DNA of 8,514 nt, from positions 1-8,514 of the forward strand of contig JAUYTF010000217.1 of assembly GCA_030695285.1 (NCBI GenBank). The letters run 5' to 3'. This document shows positions 7,035 to 8,514 of the stretch, in pieces. The notes beneath the pieces were generated by a model, which did not search any database, had not been told where the DNA came from, and worked only from the letters and a program-made list of their open reading frames with translations. The stretch is from Eubacteriales bacterium (GTDB lineage: Bacteria > Bacillota > Clostridia > Christensenellales > CAG-138). The stretch's first letter is position 1. Each line of letters opens with the position of its first letter. Made by a program: the position numbers and the translations under genes.

Positions 7035-7063
7035 AATATACCATTATCCTATTTTGCTGTCAA
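7035..7063 (-). promoter_or_regulatory. Sigma-A-type promoter of the importer operon
   Basis: On the minus strand a perfect -35 box TTGACA (7058-7063) is followed by a 17-nt spacer and the -10 box TATATT (7035-7040), with a TGG immediately before it that fits an extended -10. Transcription would start near 7028. The spacing and both boxes are close to ideal, and it is the only strong promoter upstream of the operon. GGATA/TATCC half-sites at 7029-7033, 7044-7049 and 7065-7070 overlap it and may be an operator. Confidence 0.8.
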
Positions 7064-7292
7064 GGGATAAAACGGATTATTGTAGCGTATAAGAAATATG
7101 TTGTATCCTCAAAGCAGAGGCATGTTTCTCTGCGTAAAAAACGATATGGCAGCAAAATTTCCTGCTTTCGGTATCATAGAAAAACAAATTGTATGGGCGA
7201 AATTTTCTATCATAAACATTAAAGTCTATCCCATCTCCCTTCATTCGAAGAATTATAATTGATTCGGCCTTCGCCTTTCTGATAGTAACAGG

Positions 7293-7337
7293 AAAAAGAG
7301 TTACCGACGGAACTCGTTGAGCTCCGTTGGTAACTCT
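7293..7337 (-). terminator. Intrinsic terminator, minus strand, without an intact gene before it
   Basis: Arms AGAGTTACC (7297-7305) and GGTAACTCT (7329-7337) pair perfectly. The stem continues through one G-U pair and a 5-bp block, then a mismatch and three more pairs around a 3-nt loop. On the minus strand the stem runs straight into TTTTT (7297-7293), a classic terminator. On the plus strand no T-run follows. It ends transcripts arriving from the right and would insulate the operon promoter. Confidence 0.8.
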
Positions 7338-7795
7338 CGTACCAGGCAATGCACCAAAAATAACAATTTTTCATATTTACAGAGTCATTTCAGAGCTGAA
7401 CGTTTATCCGATATTGATGACCGTCATGACGACGTCTTTTGCGGTGCTGGAGACGAAATCAAACGCCCTTTTGACAGGTCAAAGTCAAACTCGTGAACGC
7501 GACCTGCTCCCACAAACGTTATTCACTTAAAAATTGTTAAATGAAACGAAAAAATGGTGAAGAAATGCAGAAGAGTAATTATGCAAAGAGCAGATCGACT
7601 TGACGTTGAAACAATCAGAACTTGACACATCGAAATCAGTCTTGCGTCTGAAACTCGGCATTGCTGAGCCGAGACCTTACTTCTGAAAGCATAGCAATGA
7701 CGGAATGTCGCCAAATGGACATCCATCTCAACTGCTCGAAAAATTGTAAATCGATAGGGCTGCACCTATTTACCCCACCCCCTACTGCCTCAACC

Positions 7796-8003
7796 GCCGC
7801 ATCGCGGCTGTTCACTGTTGTGAAGCCGAGCGCCCGCTGCGCGGGATACAGTGAGACGGAGCAAGCCCAGTGCGGGAGCAATAGGAATGGGCTTTTAGCC
7901 CCGACGCATTGCGACCTGCACGCAGGCAGAAGTGTCGACGGGTATCGAGTCCAGCAGGGAGAGCCATCAAAAAAGCCCGTAACAGTGCGTTTGCGGGTTT
8001 TTT
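7796..8003 (+). ncRNA. Candidate structured RNA or mobile-element stem-loop region ending in a terminator
   Basis: Consecutive perfect stems occur in a short space: GCCGC/GCGGC (7796-7808, 3-nt loop); TCACTGT/ACAGTGA (7812-7818 with 7848-7854) enclosing CCCGC/GCGGG (7833-7845); AAGCCCA/TGGGCTT (7863-7869 with 7888-7894), which competes with GGGC/GCCC (7889-7901); and CCTG/CAGG (7915-7926). A strong terminator follows at 7969-8003. The block is GC-rich against AT-rich flanks and has no convincing reading frame. No known RNA family was recognised. The plus-strand promoter is not clear; TTGTAA-17-TATTTA near 7746-7774 is weak. It could instead be the 3' untranslated region of a minus-strand gene or a remnant of a mobile element. 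Strand is uncertain. Confidence 0.35.
7969..8003. terminator. Strong intrinsic terminator, possibly bidirectional
   Basis: A run of A's followed by GCCCG (to 7979) pairs with CGGGT and the run of T's ending at 8003, about 10 pairs including one G-U, around a loop of about 14 nt. T-runs of six occur on the 3' side for both strands. On the plus strand it would end the candidate RNA; on the minus strand it would end transcripts from the gene whose stop is at 8299, about 300 nt away. Confidence 0.75.
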
Positions 8004-8014
8004 CTTTATCCGAA

Positions 8015-8035
8015 AACCCACTTCGTAACCCACTT
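8015..8035. repeat. Short direct repeat AACCCACTT, period 12
   Basis: Two exact copies (8015-8023, 8027-8035) lie directly after the terminator. The unit is short; it may be debris of an element end or chance. Confidence 0.4.
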
Positions 8036-8089
8036 TTGTGTGTTCTCTAACGATTAAGCAAAACTCGTGGGGTTAATGCAGCATGCATA

Positions 8090-8123
8090 TGAATTATGAG
8101 AGGAATCGAACACTTGAATTATG
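8090..8123. repeat. Two copies of TGAATTATG flanking a tRNA T-arm-like sequence
   Basis: TGAATTATG occurs at 8090-8098 and 8115-8123. Between them, on the minus strand, is GTTCGATTCCTCT, which resembles the T-loop and 3' T-stem of a tRNA, and just before it is CTCATAA between short complementary arms, resembling an anticodon loop with CAT. There is no D-arm, matching acceptor stem or paired T-stem, so it is not a functional tRNA. An 11-nt string AGAGGAATCGA recurs at 8099-8109 and 8204-8214. Confidence 0.4.
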
Positions 8124-8298
8124 CCCTGCTTATGAGGCAGTTCAAGCCGTCGTGTGATATTTTGTGTGTTATCGAAGTCTCAAATTTCCCCAGCCGCATC
8201 AAAAGAGGAATCGATTAGCACTATCGTTGACGACTTGCTCCTTCTTTTAAAACCCTCTTTGTAATCCTTCATGAAACTAATATCGAAATAACCAGACC

Positions 8299-8514
8299 TT
8301 AATATAGTTTTTCCATCAGCCAAGCTTCCAAGTCGTAGTAATTTAAACTACTTCCTTCTACGGCGCCTGTACCGCTTTTAATGGAATCCGGGAATGATGG
8401 ATCTGAGCCTTCGTACTTTGCGGAAAACAATATTTCGCCTGTCGTCGCTTGCCTTAACTCAACTTGTGTCACCACTCTGTATCCTTGAACTGTATACTCC
8501 CCCGCATTGCTTCC
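8299..8514 (-). CDS. C-terminal end of an unrecognised protein, continuing beyond the right edge
   Basis: The minus-strand frame is open from the right edge (8514) to a TAA at 8299-8301, giving the last 71 residues, from GSNAGEYTVQGYRVV to LEAWLMEKLY. The composition is that of a real soluble protein: alternating strand-like segments (YRVVTQVEL, 12-20; TGEILFSAKY, 25-34), a Gly/Ser/Asp/Pro-rich connection (35-57) and an amphipathic C-terminal helix (about 58-71). The pattern hints at a beta-sandwich-like extracytoplasmic domain found in some hypothetical Firmicutes proteins, but I cannot name a family. No start, signal peptide or promoter lies inside the window. It has the same orientation as the importer operon, but about 1.3 kb of gene-poor DNA with two terminators separates them, so it is an independent transcription unit. 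That it is coding is likely; its function is unknown. Confidence 0.75.
   Translation of the reverse strand, partial: GSNAGEYTVQGYRVVTQVELRQATTGEILFSAKYEGSDPSFPDSIKSGTGAVEGSSLNYYDLEAWLMEKLY

Larger units (their letters stand above)
7338..8298. other. Gene-poor region with no convincing protein-coding gene
   Basis: All six frames are short or lack plausible starts, ribosome binding sites or recognisable domains. Visible structure: a palindrome CGTCATGACG (7422-7431); an operator-like TTTGAC-N2-GTCAAA (7470-7483); a 6-bp stem-loop CTCGGC...GCCGAG in 7654-7673; the hairpin-rich GC-rich stretch 7796-7968 with its terminator; a 9-nt direct repeat at 8015-8035; and two 9-nt copies of TGAATTATG around a T-arm-like sequence at 8090-8123. 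Base composition shifts from AT-rich (to about 7780) to GC-rich (about 7790-7968) and back, suggesting patchwork origin. Confidence 0.6.

Noticed and set aside
7077..7349. Minus-strand open frame of 90 codons
   Set aside because: It spans the orphan terminator hairpin and ends just before the operon promoter. Its product shows no domain and low-quality composition.
7622..7650. Plus-strand promoter from TTGACA at 7622-7627
   Set aside because: No -10-like hexamer lies at 16-18 nt downstream.
7523..7765. Minus-strand frame of 80 codons in the gene-poor region
   Set aside because: There is no ribosome binding site or domain, and the composition fits translated AT-rich non-coding DNA.
7812..8033. 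Minus-strand frame of 73 codons through the hairpin-rich block
   Set aside because: It crosses the terminator and the nested stems; its Arg/Ser/Cys-rich product looks like translation of structured RNA-type sequence.
8085..8160. A functional tRNA-Met/Ile (CAT) gene on the minus strand
   Set aside because: The D-arm, a 7-bp acceptor stem and a paired T-stem are all absent; only loop-like fragments remain.
1..8514. CRISPR array or insertion sequence
   Set aside because: There are no regularly spaced repeats, and no transposase or long terminal inverted repeats, in the window.

Overview
The window looks like a chromosomal segment of a Clostridia-type Bacillota (Firmicutes) bacterium with a fairly GC-rich genome. 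The evidence is strong GGAGG-type ribosome binding sites, a lipoprotein-anchored solute-binding protein with a long Ala/Glu/Thr/Pro linker, and family variants common in anaerobic gut-type Clostridia. The taxonomic call is inference; nothing here names a genus.

Positions 1-7063 hold one operon on the minus strand, read from high to low coordinates. A consensus-like promoter (7035-7063) and a leader of about 297 nt lead to: (1) a lipoprotein sugar-binding protein of the RbsB/YtfQ type (5565-6731); (2) two perfect inverted repeats in the intercistronic gap; (3) a two-domain RbsA-type ATPase (3949-5463); (4) and (5) two different RbsC-type permeases (3002-3952, 2027-2992); (6) a metallo-beta-lactamase-fold lactonase-like hydrolase (1157-1966); (7) a Tm-1-like/UPF0261 protein that runs off the left edge (1-1001). 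Genes 1-5 form a complete ABC importer, probably with a heterodimeric membrane channel. Genes 6 and 7 are likely cytoplasmic enzymes acting on the imported compound or its lactone. The substrate cannot be read from the sequence.

Positions 7064 to 8298 contain no convincing protein gene. They hold a minus-strand intrinsic terminator (7293-7337) with no gene in front of it, some small palindromes, a GC-rich stretch full of hairpins (about 7796-7968) ending in a strong terminator that could work in both directions (7969-8003), and short direct repeats with a tRNA-like scrap. This may be a small structured RNA, mobile-element debris, or both.

Positions 8299-8514 hold the last 71 codons of a minus-strand protein gene that enters from beyond the right edge. 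Its family is not recognised.

The best leads for something new are the lactonase plus Tm-1-like pair tied to a two-permease importer, an echoed copy of the lactonase gene's 3' end just downstream of it, and the hairpin-rich RNA candidate.
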